NCBI RefSeq assembly: GCF_004803895.1
Contig: NZ_CP021978.1
Coordinates: 8,618,001-8,682,000 of the forward strand
Reading direction: 5' to 3'
Origin: Streptomyces hawaiiensis
GTDB taxonomy: Bacteria > Actinomycetota > Actinomycetes > Streptomycetales > Streptomycetaceae
DNA length: 64,000 nucleotides
The notes beneath the pieces were generated by a model. That model had not been told where the DNA came from. It worked only from the letters and a program-made list of their open reading frames with translations, and made no database searches. The translations under genes were made by a program, and so were the position numbers. Every line of letters starts with the position of its first letter. Within the stretch, counting starts at the first letter, position 1. Shown one piece after another: positions 17,200 to 26,173 of this stretch.

Positions 17200-19911
17200 T
17201 CACAGCATCCGAAGACCGCGTGCGCGGCGCACCGCTTCGCCTCGCCGGTTCACTGCCAGCTTCCGGTAGACGCTTTTGAGGTGCGTCTTCACCGTGTTCA
17301 CCGACAGGCAGAGATCGGCGGCGATCTCCTCCGTCGACATCATCCGGGCCACGCGCTCCAGGATGTCGTGCTCACGTACGCTCAGATCCACCGCGACGAG
17401 CGGCGCGGGCGGCGACTGTGGTGCGGGCCGCTCGCCCTGGAGCGGCACAGCGTACGTGAGCCAGCCTGCCGCCAGATCGTGCAGCGCAGCCGTGGCCATG
17501 AGGGGCCGGATCCACGCTCCGGCGTCCAGGAACGGACGCCGCAGCCGCTCACGCCGGGCGTCGAGGAGCGCCTGCGCCAAGAGCTTGCGGGCGGTTGCCG
17601 TGTCTCCCGCCGCGTCGGCGGCCCGAGCCCTCACCAGGGCTGCCCGCACTGTCACCGCAGGGCCGGTCCGTTCCCCGGCGTGGATGCTGTCGAGCAGCTC
17701 GAAGGCCGCCGCGGGACGTCGTGCGGCGAGCTGGATCGACGCGGCCTCCACGGCGCACACGGGCTGGTCGCCGGAGACCGCCTGGAGTACCTCGGCTGCT
17801 CTGTCCGGCCGTCCCTGGGCCAGGTGCGCGGCCGAGGTGACGAGCGCTTCCTGGCTTGTCGCCCACGGGGAGGCCACGGCGGCGAGGACGGCCGGATCCG
17901 CCGCCTCGACTGCGGCTCGCATCTTCCCCCTGGCCATCAGGAGGCGAGCCGCGGCGAAGGCCCGCCCCGCCGCCATCACCGGATCACGCGTTCTGAAGGG
18001 GAGATCGGCCGTTTCGTCGATGAGGGCCTGGGCCCGGTCCAGTTCGTTGCGGTCGACCGCAACGGCGGCCAGGACCAGCCGTCCGATTCCGGAGCCGGAC
18101 GGCTGGGGCGGGCGCTCGGCCCGATCGCCGGGCCGATCCGCCTCGGACACCGACGCCAGCGCCTTACGCTCCGCCCGGCCGGGCCAGCCGTTGAGGTAGT
18201 CGAGCAGGGCCAGGTGTCCCATCGCCTCCTCCCGGGGCACCTCGGTGGACGCCCCGCCGGGAGCGCCGGCCACGGTGCTCAGGACGGCACGCGCGTCCTC
18301 GAAACGCCCGGCCCAAAGGAGTGTCGAGCCCACATGGGTCAGCAGGAGGGCGGTGAGTTCGGGATGCTTGTCCAGGAGGTGAGCCGGTACGTCCCGCCGT
18401 AGTTCGGCGGCCGATGCGGCTGCCCTCTCCACCTGTGGGGGAGACCCGGCCAGCCGGGCGGCCAGGGCCTCCAGCAGCGCACAGCTCAGCCGGGCGGCCG
18501 CCAGGTCGCGGGCGTCGTCGGCAAGCTGCTCCTCGGCGTGGCGCAGGCTTGCCAGGCCATGGTCGAGGTCGTGGCGGGACAGGTCGTGGGCGGCGCGCAC
18601 GAGGTCGGTTGCCGGGCTTGTCGCTTCGGGTGCCATGCGGGAGAACAACCGCGCCAGGTCGTGCGCGTCGGGGCCGGTGAAGAGCCGTCCGATCGCGAGG
18701 TCGTCCACGAGGGCACCGGCGGCGAGATCCCAGTCGTCCGCGGCGGCGCTGTGGGCGAGTGTCTCCGGCAGATAGCCGTGAGGACGCAGCCACTGCGCGG
18801 CCCGTCTGTGCAGTTCCGGCTCCAGCCCGGGCAGGCGAACGCGCAGATGTGCCCGCAGTATCTCCCTGAACAGCGGGTGGAGCTGGTACCACGAGTGCCC
18901 GAGGCGTTCGACGAACGCGTTCTCGCGGTGCAGGCCGGCGAGGATGGGTTCGGCGTCGATGCGGTGGGTCAGCGCATTGGCCAGATCGGGACAGAAGCGC
19001 TCCAGGACGCTCACGCGCAGCAGGAGGTCCTGTGTCTCCCGCGTCTGCCCCTTGAGGACCTCGGCCAGCAGGAAGTCCGCGACCGTGCTGCGGTCCGCTT
19101 CGAACTCCTTCAGATACAGCTCGGGGTCGGAACTCTCCCTGGCGGCCAGGGCGGACAGGCCCAGACCTGCGGCCCAGCCCCGGGTGCGGTCGACCAGATT
19201 CCGCGCCGCCTGGAGGGGAACGTTCACGCCGTGCAGTTCCAGCAGTGCGGCGGCCTCTTCGGGGGTGAAGGCCAGTTCGGCTGAGCGGATCTCCGTCAGT
19301 TCGCCGACTGCCCGGTAGCGGTGCAACGGGAGCAGTGGTTCGGTGCGGGTGACCAGGACGAGGTGCAGTCCATGGCCGGCGTGGTGCAGGACGAACTCCA
19401 GCTGCTCCGCGACTTTCGTATCCGTCACTCGGTCGTACTCGTCGAGTACGAGGACCACCGGCCGGTCGCGGTCGTTCAGCTCGGCGGCGAGTGTGGACAG
19501 GAGCCTGCGGCCCACCCGGGAGGCGTTGGCAGGTGTCCCGACGGCTTCGGATGCCGGGGCACCACAGGCGCGCAGGGCCTGCAGGACGTAGGCCCAGAAC
19601 ACGCCGGGGCGGCGGTCTCCGCTGTTGAAGGAGAGCCAGGCGACCGGCGGGCTCAGCCCGCAGGCCCACTCGGCGGCCAGCAGGGTTTTGCCGGCTCCGG
19701 CCGGGCCGTTGAGCAGTGTCAGCGGTGTCGTGAGGGCCTGGTCGAGGTGGTCGATGAGCCGCTGCCTCCGCAGGTAGGTGCGGGGCCTGGCGGGGAGGGC
19801 GAACCGGGCGCGCAGAAACGGATCGCCCAGCGGATCGGTGTGCGGCAGTGCCGCAACGACGGGGACCGCCGATCCATGACCATCCTCATCGATTTCCGCC
19901 ACGGCGCTCAT
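17200..19911 (-). CDS. LuxR-family regulator, MalT-like (large ATP-binding)
   Basis: A protein of about 903 residues. An N-terminal NTPase domain has Walker A NGPAGAGKT at about residues 67-75 and a Walker B-like VVLVLDEYDRV. A helical TPR-type middle section follows, and a LuxR HTH is at the extreme C-terminus (EEIAADLCLSVNTVKTHLKSVYRKL). This is the MalT/LAL layout; such proteins activate transcription after binding an inducer and ATP. GTG 19914 and ATG 19911 are both possible starts; GACAGGGG lies just upstream. The target is not evident; the neighbouring MFS and MMPL exporters are broken, so it may have lost its local targets. Confidence 0.9.
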   Translation of the reverse strand: MSAVAEIDEDGHGSAVPVVAALPHTDPLGDPFLRARFALPARPRTYLRRQRLIDHLDQALTTPLTLLNGPAGAGKTLLAAEWACGLSPPVAWLSFNSGDRRPGVFWAYVLQALRACGAPASEAVGTPANASRVGRRLLSTLAAELNDRDRPVVLVLDEYDRVTDTKVAEQLEFVLHHAGHGLHLVLVTRTEPLLPLHRYRAVGELTEIRSAELAFTPEEAAALLELHGVNVPLQAARNLVDRTRGWAAGLGLSALAARESSDPELYLKEFEADRSTVADFLLAEVLKGQTRETQDLLLRVSVLERFCPDLANALTHRIDAEPILAGLHRENAFVERLGHSWYQLHPLFREILRAHLRVRLPGLEPELHRRAAQWLRPHGYLPETLAHSAAADDWDLAAGALVDDLAIGRLFTGPDAHDLARLFSRMAPEATSPATDLVRAAHDLSRHDLDHGLASLRHAEEQLADDARDLAAARLSCALLEALAARLAGSPPQVERAAASAAELRRDVPAHLLDKHPELTALLLTHVGSTLLWAGRFEDARAVLSTVAGAPGGASTEVPREEAMGHLALLDYLNGWPGRAERKALASVSEADRPGDRAERPPQPSGSGIGRLVLAAVAVDRNELDRAQALIDETADLPFRTRDPVMAAGRAFAAARLLMARGKMRAAVEAADPAVLAAVASPWATSQEALVTSAAHLAQGRPDRAAEVLQAVSGDQPVCAVEAASIQLAARRPAAAFELLDSIHAGERTGPAVTVRAALVRARAADAAGDTATARKLLAQALLDARRERLRRPFLDAGAWIRPLMATAALHDLAAGWLTYAVPLQGERPAPQSPPAPLVAVDLSVREHDILERVARMMSTEEIAADLCLSVNTVKTHLKSVYRKLAVNRRGEAVRRARGLRML

Positions 19912-19984
19912 CACCCCTGTCGGTCAGGGCCACGTCACGGGCAGCGCTTCCACGCCCAGCATCCCAGCCTTCCTGCGCAGGTGC

Positions 19985-20160
19985 ACGGCAGACCGAGCCC
20001 GCGCCCGTTGACCTGCACTCGGGGGGCAGGTCGAATTCGGGCAGTTCGAGTGAGGCGCCGAGCCGGACCAGGCTCAGCGCGTAGTCGCCCAAGGTGAGCC
20101 GACGGATCTGCAGGTATTCAGCCACCGAGGGGACGACCTTGCCGGCCACGACGCAGGAAG
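19985..20160 (-). pseudogene. Short fragment resembling a terpene synthase
   Basis: The translation VPSVAEYLQIRRLTLGDYAL...LGASLELPEFDLPPE resembles the segment EY(I/L)xxRRxT...LExxxxxxLPxx found in the alpha-domain of class I terpene synthases. It has no aspartate-rich motif or NSE triad in frame and is joined directly to the MMPL remnant. It is too short to be functional, and the assignment is tentative. Confidence 0.3.
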
Positions 20161-20560
20161 CCGGGCGCGTACCAGGCCGAGCGACCGAGCAGGCGCATCG
20201 CGGCGGGGACGAGGACGCCGCCTACCGCGATGGCGTCGATGAGGATGGCCAGTCCGCTGCCGAGGCCGAACATCTGCAACCGAGCGCATCGTCAGCGCGG
20301 CTGCCGTCCTGCTCGCGGTGAGCTTCTTCGCCCGGCACCGCCAAGCTCAGCTTCGAAGGCGATGCAGAACATCAGCACGGCCATGGTCATCTCCATCGGC
20401 TGCGCGGTGAAGCCGAGGAAGGAGGAGGGAGAGGTTGCCGTCCGTGAAGATCCAGGTCATGACGCCGAGGGTGGCTGCCAGGCTGATCAGTTGAGGGCCA
20501 GCGCGCGCAGCGGCTGCACGACACTGCCGGTGAAGAGGAAGAGCGACCGCTCTCCTCCTC
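20150..20560 (-). pseudogene. MMPL-family transporter remnant with internal inversion
   Basis: Minus-strand pieces in several frames match the last helices of an RND/MMPL exporter in order: GSVVQPLRALALN, LISLAATLGVMTWIFTDGNLS, FLGFTAQPMEMTMAVLMFCIAF, and LQMFGLGSGLAILIDAIAVGGVLVPAAMRLLGR. Between the last two, the expected segment TERIVSAAAVLLAVSFFA is found on the opposite strand at 20279-20333, so about 55 bases have been flipped in place. Frame breaks add further damage. MMPL proteins export lipids or natural products. Confidence 0.75.
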
Positions 20561-20563
20561 GGA

Positions 20564-20728
20564 GCGTGGGGGCACTTGCACGGCCTGGTCGTCCTGGAAG
20601 CCTTCGGGCACACCTCCTTTGTCGGCGAACACCAGGCCGAGATTTTCCACATGGCGATGCGGGACCTGTTCGAGGACATTCATCGCCGGATCCCCGCGCA
20701 GCCCACGGAGACACCGGCCGCGCCCTGA
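20564..20728 (+). pseudogene. TetR-type regulator C-terminal fragment
   Basis: A 54-codon piece AWGHLHGLVVLEAFGHTSFVGEHQAEIFHMAMRDLFEDI, ending at TGA 20726-20728, matches the ligand-domain end of TetR/AcrR regulators (WxxLHGLVxLExFGH). The DNA-binding half is missing. TetR genes commonly stand divergent to MMPL exporters, so this and the MMPL remnant look like one decayed export module. From 20729 to 20895 nothing else is recognisable. Confidence 0.65.
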
Positions 20729-20895
20729 GCGTAGCGCCGGGGCACCTGCTCCGACCTCGGCGGACGGAGCGTTTTCCGCGCACAAAGATGCGTCAGCTGG
20801 TCGTTGACCGGCGGTCTGCGGCAGAGCCAAGGTGAGGGGGACATCGGATTCCGATCACCTGTTTCCGGTCACCGAGCTGCGTGCAGGAGGCCGCG

Positions 20896-21330
20896 ATGCT
20901 CCAGACAGAAACCTGCCAACGCACCGAGCTCGGGGAAGACCCCGAAGCGGTGCTCGCCGGCGTGACACCGACGGGCACGCCGAGCCTGCCGGCGGTCTGC
21001 CGTGAACTCTTCTTCCAGCGCTGTCTCTGGTGCGGCACTCCGGCCTACCGGCGCTCGTGCTGCCGTGCCTGCGGGTCCAGGGCCTTCAGCCGGGAACGCG
21101 GCGCGGGTGCCGGAGTCGTCGTACGCCGCAACGGCCACGCTCAGCACAACACGTGGTTCGTCGCGATGGACGAGGGCTTCAACCTGCTCTGCCAGATCAC
21201 AGGGACGGCGCCGGTCGTGGTGGCGGTGGGTGCCCGGGTGACCCTCGTACGAGGGGTCGACCCCCTCGGCGAGGGCCTTCCCGTCGTCGAACTCACCTAC
21301 CTGGCAACGGCGTTGGAGCGCTGGTGGTGA
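20896..21330 (+). CDS. Zinc-ribbon/OB-fold protein (DUF35/ChsH2-like)
   Basis: A 144-residue protein from ATG 20896, preceded by AGGAGG at 20884-20889. Two cysteine pairs, Cys43/Cys46 and Cys56/Cys59, make a rubredoxin-like zinc ribbon. A beta-rich OB-like domain follows from about residue 70 to the end (NTWFVAMDEGFNLLCQITG, VAVGARVTLVRG). Proteins of this build assist acyl-CoA enzymes such as thiolases and MaoC-like hydratases. It sits 35 bases upstream of the CoA-transferase and may be the first gene of that operon. Confidence 0.65.
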   Translation: MLQTETCQRTELGEDPEAVLAGVTPTGTPSLPAVCRELFFQRCLWCGTPAYRRSCCRACGSRAFSRERGAGAGVVVRRNGHAQHNTWFVAMDEGFNLLCQITGTAPVVVAVGARVTLVRGVDPLGEGLPVVELTYLATALERWW

Positions 21331-21365
21331 CGGGATCCGGGCGGGACGATCAGAGAGGAGGGTGC

Positions 21366-22556
21366 GTGAGCACCCCACACAAAGGGCGAGGCGCGCTGGA
21401 CGGCCTGCGCATCGCCGACTTCTCCCGCGTCCTCGCCGGGCCCTACGCCACCATGCTCCTCGGCGATCTCGGCGCCGACGTCGTCAAGGTCGAGCGGCCG
21501 GGCATCGGGGACGAGACCCGGGCCTGGCACCCTCCCGCGGATCACGACGGCACGTCGACCTACTTCCTGAGCGTCAACCGGAACAAGAGGTCGGTCGTCC
21601 TGGACCTGACCACGGAAGCCGGCCGCGAGCAGGCCCGCGCACTGGTCGCCGAGTGCGACGTGGTGGTGGAGAACTTCCGCCCCGGCACGATGGCGCGGCT
21701 GGGCCTGGGACACGAGCAACTCCGTGCCCGGCACCCGGAGTTGATCTACTGCTCGATCAGCGGGTTCGGTAGCGGCGCGGGAGCTGCGATCCCCGGATAC
21801 GACCTGCTGGTGCAGGCCGTCGGCGGTCTGATGAGCGTGACCGGGACCGCTGACGGGGAGCCGGTGAAGGCGGGCGTGGCCCTGGTGGATGTGATCACCG
21901 GCCTGCATGCCTCGCTCGGCATCCTCGCCGCCCTGCGGCACCGCGATGCCACCGGAGAGGGCCAGCGGGTGGAGGTGAACCTGCTTGGCTCGCTGCTGTC
22001 CGCGATGGTCAACCAGGCGTCGGCGTTCGCCGTGGCGGGGGTGGTGCCGGGCCGCATGGGCAACGCGCATCCGAGCATCGCCCCGTACGAGACTCTCCCC
22101 ACCGCCGACCGTCCGCTCGCCCTCGCCGTGGGCAACGACCGGCAGTTCGCGGCGCTCGCCGAGGCCGTGGGTGATCCCGCGCTCGCGCTTGACGACCGCT
22201 TCCGTACCAACGCCGACCGGGTCGCCCACCGTGCCGAACTGCGGGACCTCCTGACCGAACGGCTCAGTGCCGAAGGCGCCGACCACTGGTCGACGGTCCT
22301 GCTGGCCGCCGGTGTGCCCGCCGGACCGGTCAACACCCTCGACGAGGCATTCGCCTACGCGCAGAAGCTCGGCCTTCCCGGCATCGTCGACATCCCCGCC
22401 GCACCCGCCGACGGGGAGGAAGGCCGGCCCTCCCGCCAGGTCGCGCACCCGATCGCGCTGAGCCGCACACCCGCGCAGTACCGCCTGCCCCCGCCCGGCC
22501 TGGGCCGGCACAGCACGCAGATCCTCCCCCCGGCCGGGACCGAACCAACCACCTGA
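21366..22556 (+). CDS. CaiB/BaiF (type III) CoA-transferase
   Basis: A 396-residue protein from GTG 21366, with GAGAGGAGGG upstream. Family motifs include LRIADFSRVLAGPYATMLLGDLGADVVKVE and YFLSVNRNKRS. Asp146 in GYDLLVQAVGG is the expected catalytic Asp that forms the acyl-CoA mixed anhydride. It moves CoA from one carboxylate to another. Next to a glutaryl-CoA dehydrogenase, a role as glutarate CoA-transferase (like human SUGCT) is the most economical reading. The four genes from here to EtfA lie on one strand with gaps of 26-31 bases. Confidence 0.88.
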   Translation: MSTPHKGRGALDGLRIADFSRVLAGPYATMLLGDLGADVVKVERPGIGDETRAWHPPADHDGTSTYFLSVNRNKRSVVLDLTTEAGREQARALVAECDVVVENFRPGTMARLGLGHEQLRARHPELIYCSISGFGSGAGAAIPGYDLLVQAVGGLMSVTGTADGEPVKAGVALVDVITGLHASLGILAALRHRDATGEGQRVEVNLLGSLLSAMVNQASAFAVAGVVPGRMGNAHPSIAPYETLPTADRPLALAVGNDRQFAALAEAVGDPALALDDRFRTNADRVAHRAELRDLLTERLSAEGADHWSTVLLAAGVPAGPVNTLDEAFAYAQKLGLPGIVDIPAAPADGEEGRPSRQVAHPIALSRTPAQYRLPPPGLGRHSTQILPPAGTEPTT

Positions 22557-22587
22557 TTTCCCGACCCCGACGAACAAGGAGCCCGAC

Positions 22588-23763
22588 ATGAGCGGCAAGC
22601 CGCTGAAGGACCCCCTCGACCTGCTCGACATCGCTTCCGTCCTCACTGACGAGGAACGCGAGATCCAGGCCACCGTCGCCAAGTTCCTCGACGACCGAGT
22701 GCGCCCGCACGTCGGCGAGTGGTTCGAGAACGCCCACTTCGCTCGCGAACTCGCCCCGGAACTCGGCAAGTTGGGCGTACTCGGCATGCACCTCGAAGGC
22801 TACGGCTGCGCCGGCACCAATGCCGTGTCCTATGGGCTGGCCTGCCTGGAGCTGGAGGCGGCGGACTCCGGCTTCCGCAGCTTCGTCTCCGTGCAGGGCT
22901 CGCTGTCGATGTTCTCCATCTGGAAGTGGGGCTCGGAGGAGCAGAAGCAGGAGTGGCTGCCCCGGCTCGCCGCCGGTGAGGCGATCGGCTGCTTCGGCCT
23001 GACCGAGCCCGACTTCGGCAGCGACCCCGCCGGAATGCGCACCCGGGCCGTGCGCGACGGCGGCGACTGGATCCTGAACGGCTCCAAGATGTGGATCACC
23101 AACGGCGGCATCGCCGATGTGGCCACCGTGTGGGCGCAGGCCGAGGACGGCATCCGCGGCTTCCTCGTGCCGCGCGGCACCCCCGGCTTCACCACTCAGG
23201 ACATCAAGCAGAAGATGTCGCTGCGCGCGTCCATCACCTCGGAGCTGTACTTCGACGACGTACGGCTGCCCGACTCGGCACGGCTGCCGCACGCGCAGGG
23301 CCTGCGCGGACCGCTGTCCTGCCTGAACGAGGCCCGCTTCGGCATCCTGTTCGGCGCCGTCGGCGCGGCCCGCGACAGCCTGCAGGCGGCCCTCGGCTAC
23401 GCCGACTCGCGGGTGCAGTTCGGCAAGCCGATCAGTGCCTTCCAGCTCACGCAGAAGAAGCTCGCCGACATGACCGTGTCCCTGGGCGGTGCCGCGCTGC
23501 TCGCCCTGCACCTGGGCCGGCTGAAGGACCAGCACCGCATCCGGCCCGAGCAGATCAGTGTCGGCAAGCTGAACAACGTCCGGGAGGCGATCGCGATCGC
23601 GCGGGAGTGCCGCACCATCCTCGGGGCCAATGGCATCTCCCTGGAGTACTCACCGCTGCGACACGCCAACAACCTGGAATCGGTGCTCACTTACGAGGGC
23701 ACCGGCGAGATGCACACGCTGGTCGTCGGTCAGGCGATCACCGGCTACCCGGCGTTTCGCTGA
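22588..23763 (+). CDS. gcdH: Glutaryl-CoA dehydrogenase-like acyl-CoA dehydrogenase
   Basis: A 391-residue flavoprotein preceded by AAGGAG. The acyl-CoA dehydrogenase signatures GCFGLTEPDFGSDP and YEGTGEMHTL are present. Glu370 is the catalytic base, and Arg97 in DSGFRS is at the position of the glutarate-binding Arg94 of human GCDH, which separates this group from ordinary acyl-CoA dehydrogenases. The family oxidises and decarboxylates glutaryl-CoA to crotonyl-CoA, passing electrons to ETF. Both ETF genes follow directly. The enzyme should act in the cytoplasm. Confidence 0.88.
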   Translation: MSGKPLKDPLDLLDIASVLTDEEREIQATVAKFLDDRVRPHVGEWFENAHFARELAPELGKLGVLGMHLEGYGCAGTNAVSYGLACLELEAADSGFRSFVSVQGSLSMFSIWKWGSEEQKQEWLPRLAAGEAIGCFGLTEPDFGSDPAGMRTRAVRDGGDWILNGSKMWITNGGIADVATVWAQAEDGIRGFLVPRGTPGFTTQDIKQKMSLRASITSELYFDDVRLPDSARLPHAQGLRGPLSCLNEARFGILFGAVGAARDSLQAALGYADSRVQFGKPISAFQLTQKKLADMTVSLGGAALLALHLGRLKDQHRIRPEQISVGKLNNVREAIAIARECRTILGANGISLEYSPLRHANNLESVLTYEGTGEMHTLVVGQAITGYPAFR

Positions 23764-23789
23764 CCACCCAAGGCTGAAGGAAGACGACC

Positions 23790-24572
23790 GTGAACATCGT
23801 CGTACTCGTCAAGCAGGTCCCGGACACCGCTGCCGAACGCACCCTGTCCGAGGCCGATCACACCCTTGACCGCGAGGGCGCCGATCTCGTCCTTGACGAG
23901 ATCAACGAGCGCGCCGCGGAGGAGGCCCTGGTCCTCAAGGCGACGCTGGGTGCCGAGATCTCCGTCGTGTCCATGGGGCCCGACTCCGCGCTCGACGCCA
24001 TCCGCAAGGTCCTGGCGATGGGTGCCGACCGCGGCATCCACATCTGCGACGACAGGCTCCAGGGCTCCGACGCCGTGACCACCGCGAGGGTGCTGGCAGC
24101 CGCCGTGCGGACGGTAGCGGACGTCGACCTGGTCCTCGCAGGCAACGCGACGACCGACGGACAGGCCGGCGTGGTCCCCGCCGTCGTCGCGGACCTGCTC
24201 GGCGTGCCGCAACTGACGCACATTCGGGAGCTGACCGTGGACGCGGGGCGGGTGCGCGCGGAGCGCGAGACCGAGAACGGCGAGGTGACGCTCGACGCGC
24301 CGCTGCCCGCGCTGGTCAGCGTCACCGAGAAGATCAACGAACCGCGCTATCCCTCCTTCAAGGGGATCATGGCCGCCAAGAAGAAGCCGGTCGAGACGGT
24401 CGACCTCGACGACCTGTTCCCGGACGCGGACGACGCCGATTTCCTCGTGACCCGCACCCGCGTCGTGGAGGCCGTGCCGCGTCCGGCGCGGGCAGCCGGA
24501 ATCCGCGTCACGGACGACGGCTCGGCCGGACGCCAGCTCGTCGACTACCTGATCGCCCAAAGGCTTCTCTGA
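23790..24572 (+). CDS. etfB: Electron transfer flavoprotein, beta subunit
   Basis: A 260-residue protein from GTG 23790 with GAAGGAAG upstream. Typical EtfB features are the N-terminus MNIVVLVKQVPDT, DEINERAAEEAL, LVLAGNATTDGQAGVVP and the C-terminal KIN-P-YPSFKGIMAAKKKP. With EtfA it binds FAD and AMP and accepts electrons from acyl-CoA dehydrogenases. The gap to the dehydrogenase is 26 bases, so co-transcription is likely. Confidence 0.93.
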   Translation: MNIVVLVKQVPDTAAERTLSEADHTLDREGADLVLDEINERAAEEALVLKATLGAEISVVSMGPDSALDAIRKVLAMGADRGIHICDDRLQGSDAVTTARVLAAAVRTVADVDLVLAGNATTDGQAGVVPAVVADLLGVPQLTHIRELTVDAGRVRAERETENGEVTLDAPLPALVSVTEKINEPRYPSFKGIMAAKKKPVETVDLDDLFPDADDADFLVTRTRVVEAVPRPARAAGIRVTDDGSAGRQLVDYLIAQRLL

Positions 24573-24600
24573 ACCGCCCCGACCAAAGAAGCAGGCACCC

Positions 24601-25566
24601 ATGCCCGACGTCCTCGTTCTCGTCGACCACGACGGGGAACACGTCCACAAGTCCACCTACGAACTCCTCGCTGTCGCACGATGGTTGGGTGATCCGGCCG
24701 CCGTCGTGGTGGGGAGCCCCGGCACGGCGGCTCGCCTCAAGGACCCCCTCGCCCGCCACGGCGCCACCTGCGTCTACTCGGCCGAATCCGCCGAAGCGGA
24801 CGAGTTCCTCGTCACACCGGCCGTCGACGCCCTGGAGCTGGCGGTCCGGGAAGCGTCCCCTGCCGCCGTCCTGGTCTCCGCGACGACGGACGGCAAGGAG
24901 GTGGCCGGGCGTCTCGCCGCGCGGCTGGACGCCGGGCTGCTGATCGACGCGGTCGACCTCGACTCCTCCGGAGAGGTCACCCAGATCGTCTTCGGCGGCT
25001 CCTGCACCGTGCGCTCACAGGTCACACACGGCTTCCCGGTGATCGCCGTGCGGCCGGGCTCCGTCGAGCCGGAGGAGCATCCTGTGGAAGCGGCGGAGCG
25101 GGAACTCGCCCTGCCGCCGGTCGACCCTGCGGCATCCGCCCGCATCACGGCCCGTCGCCTCGCGCTCGCGGGTGACCGTCCCGAGCTCACCGAGGCGAGC
25201 GTCGTCGTGTCCGGCGGACGCGGTGTCGCAGGAGCGGACGGCTTCAAGGTGGTCGAGGAACTGGCCGACGCCCTGGGCGGTGCGGTGGGCGCCTCACGCG
25301 CCGCGGTGGACGCCGGCTACTACCCGCACCGATTCCAGGTGGGACAGACCGGCGCGTCAGTCTCTCCCCAGTTGTACATCGCTCTGGGCATCTCCGGGGC
25401 CATCCAGCACCTGGCCGGGATGCAGACCTCCAAGACGATCGTCGCGGTCAACAAGGACCCCGAGGCGCCGATCCTCGCCCTTGCCGACTACGGCGTGGTG
25501 GGCGACCTGTTCGCCGTGGCTCCCCAGCTGGCCGAGGAAGTGACCGCCCGCCGCCTGGGCAGCTGA
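24601..25566 (+). CDS. etfA: Electron transfer flavoprotein, alpha subunit
   Basis: A 321-residue protein. The C-terminal FAD-binding domain is clear: VVSGGRGV near residue 200, GASRAAVDAGYYPHRFQVGQTG, and the final VNKDPEAPILALADYGVVGDL. The N-terminal domain has PDVLVLVDHDGEHVHKSTYELL. It forms a heterodimer with EtfB and hands electrons to the quinone pool through an ETF-quinone oxidoreductase not present in the window. It is the last gene of the operon. A weak hairpin CCCCGC-TGA-GCGGGG lies at 25639-25653 between this gene and the convergent flavin reductase. Confidence 0.93.
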   Translation: MPDVLVLVDHDGEHVHKSTYELLAVARWLGDPAAVVVGSPGTAARLKDPLARHGATCVYSAESAEADEFLVTPAVDALELAVREASPAAVLVSATTDGKEVAGRLAARLDAGLLIDAVDLDSSGEVTQIVFGGSCTVRSQVTHGFPVIAVRPGSVEPEEHPVEAAERELALPPVDPAASARITARRLALAGDRPELTEASVVVSGGRGVAGADGFKVVEELADALGGAVGASRAAVDAGYYPHRFQVGQTGASVSPQLYIALGISGAIQHLAGMQTSKTIVAVNKDPEAPILALADYGVVGDLFAVAPQLAEEVTARRLGS

Positions 25567-25678
25567 CCCGGCTTCTCGGCCCTACGTCGACCCCCGGCAC
25601 GCTCGCGGCCGACGCGGCGGGGCGTAAGGCGACGGCGACCCCGCTGAGCGGGGACCCTCCGCAGCCGCTACCTGCTCA

Positions 25679-26173
25679 TCACCCGGCCAGGCGCCGGAAC
25701 CGGCTGCCGTGGAACACCAGCGGCGCCCGGTCGGGTTCGGCCTTCAGACCGTGGATCTCCAGCAGCACGATGGTGTGGTCGCCGCCCGGGAGCTCGGAGT
25801 GGATCGAGCAGTCCAGCCAGAGGTTGGCACCATGGATGTACACGCTGTCGTCCTCGCCGGCTTGCCAGTCGACGTCCGCGAACCGGTCGCCGCTCTTGGC
25901 TGCCAGCGAACGACAGACCAGGTCCTGTCCCTCGGTCAGGACGCTCAGGCCCAGGCGGCCCTGCCCGCGCAGCTTGGGCCAGGTCGACGAAGTGTCCTGG
26001 ACACAGACCGACACCAGAGGCGGTTCAAGAGAGACCGGGGTGAACGTGCTTGCGGCCATGCCCACCGGCGTACCCGAACGAAGTGCGCACAGGGCTGTCA
26101 CCCCGGACGGGAAGCAGCCGAACGCCTGGCGCAGCACGGCGGGATCCGTCGGTGTCGCGACGAGCGGGCTCAT
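25679..26173 (-). CDS. Flavin reductase (HpaC-like)
   Basis: A 164-residue protein from ATG 26173, with AGGAGG upstream and a 4-base ATGA overlap with the monooxygenase gene. The family pattern is plain: LRQAFGCFPSGVTALCA near the N-terminus, GMAASTFTPVSLEPPLVSVCVQ, and the C-terminal DHTIVLLEIHGL. It reduces FMN or FAD with NAD(P)H and supplies it to the partner monooxygenase. The overlap and shared strand show that the two form a two-component system. Confidence 0.9.
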   Translation of the reverse strand: MSPLVATPTDPAVLRQAFGCFPSGVTALCALRSGTPVGMAASTFTPVSLEPPLVSVCVQDTSSTWPKLRGQGRLGLSVLTEGQDLVCRSLAAKSGDRFADVDWQAGEDDSVYIHGANLWLDCSIHSELPGGDHTIVLLEIHGLKAEPDRAPLVFHGSRFRRLAG

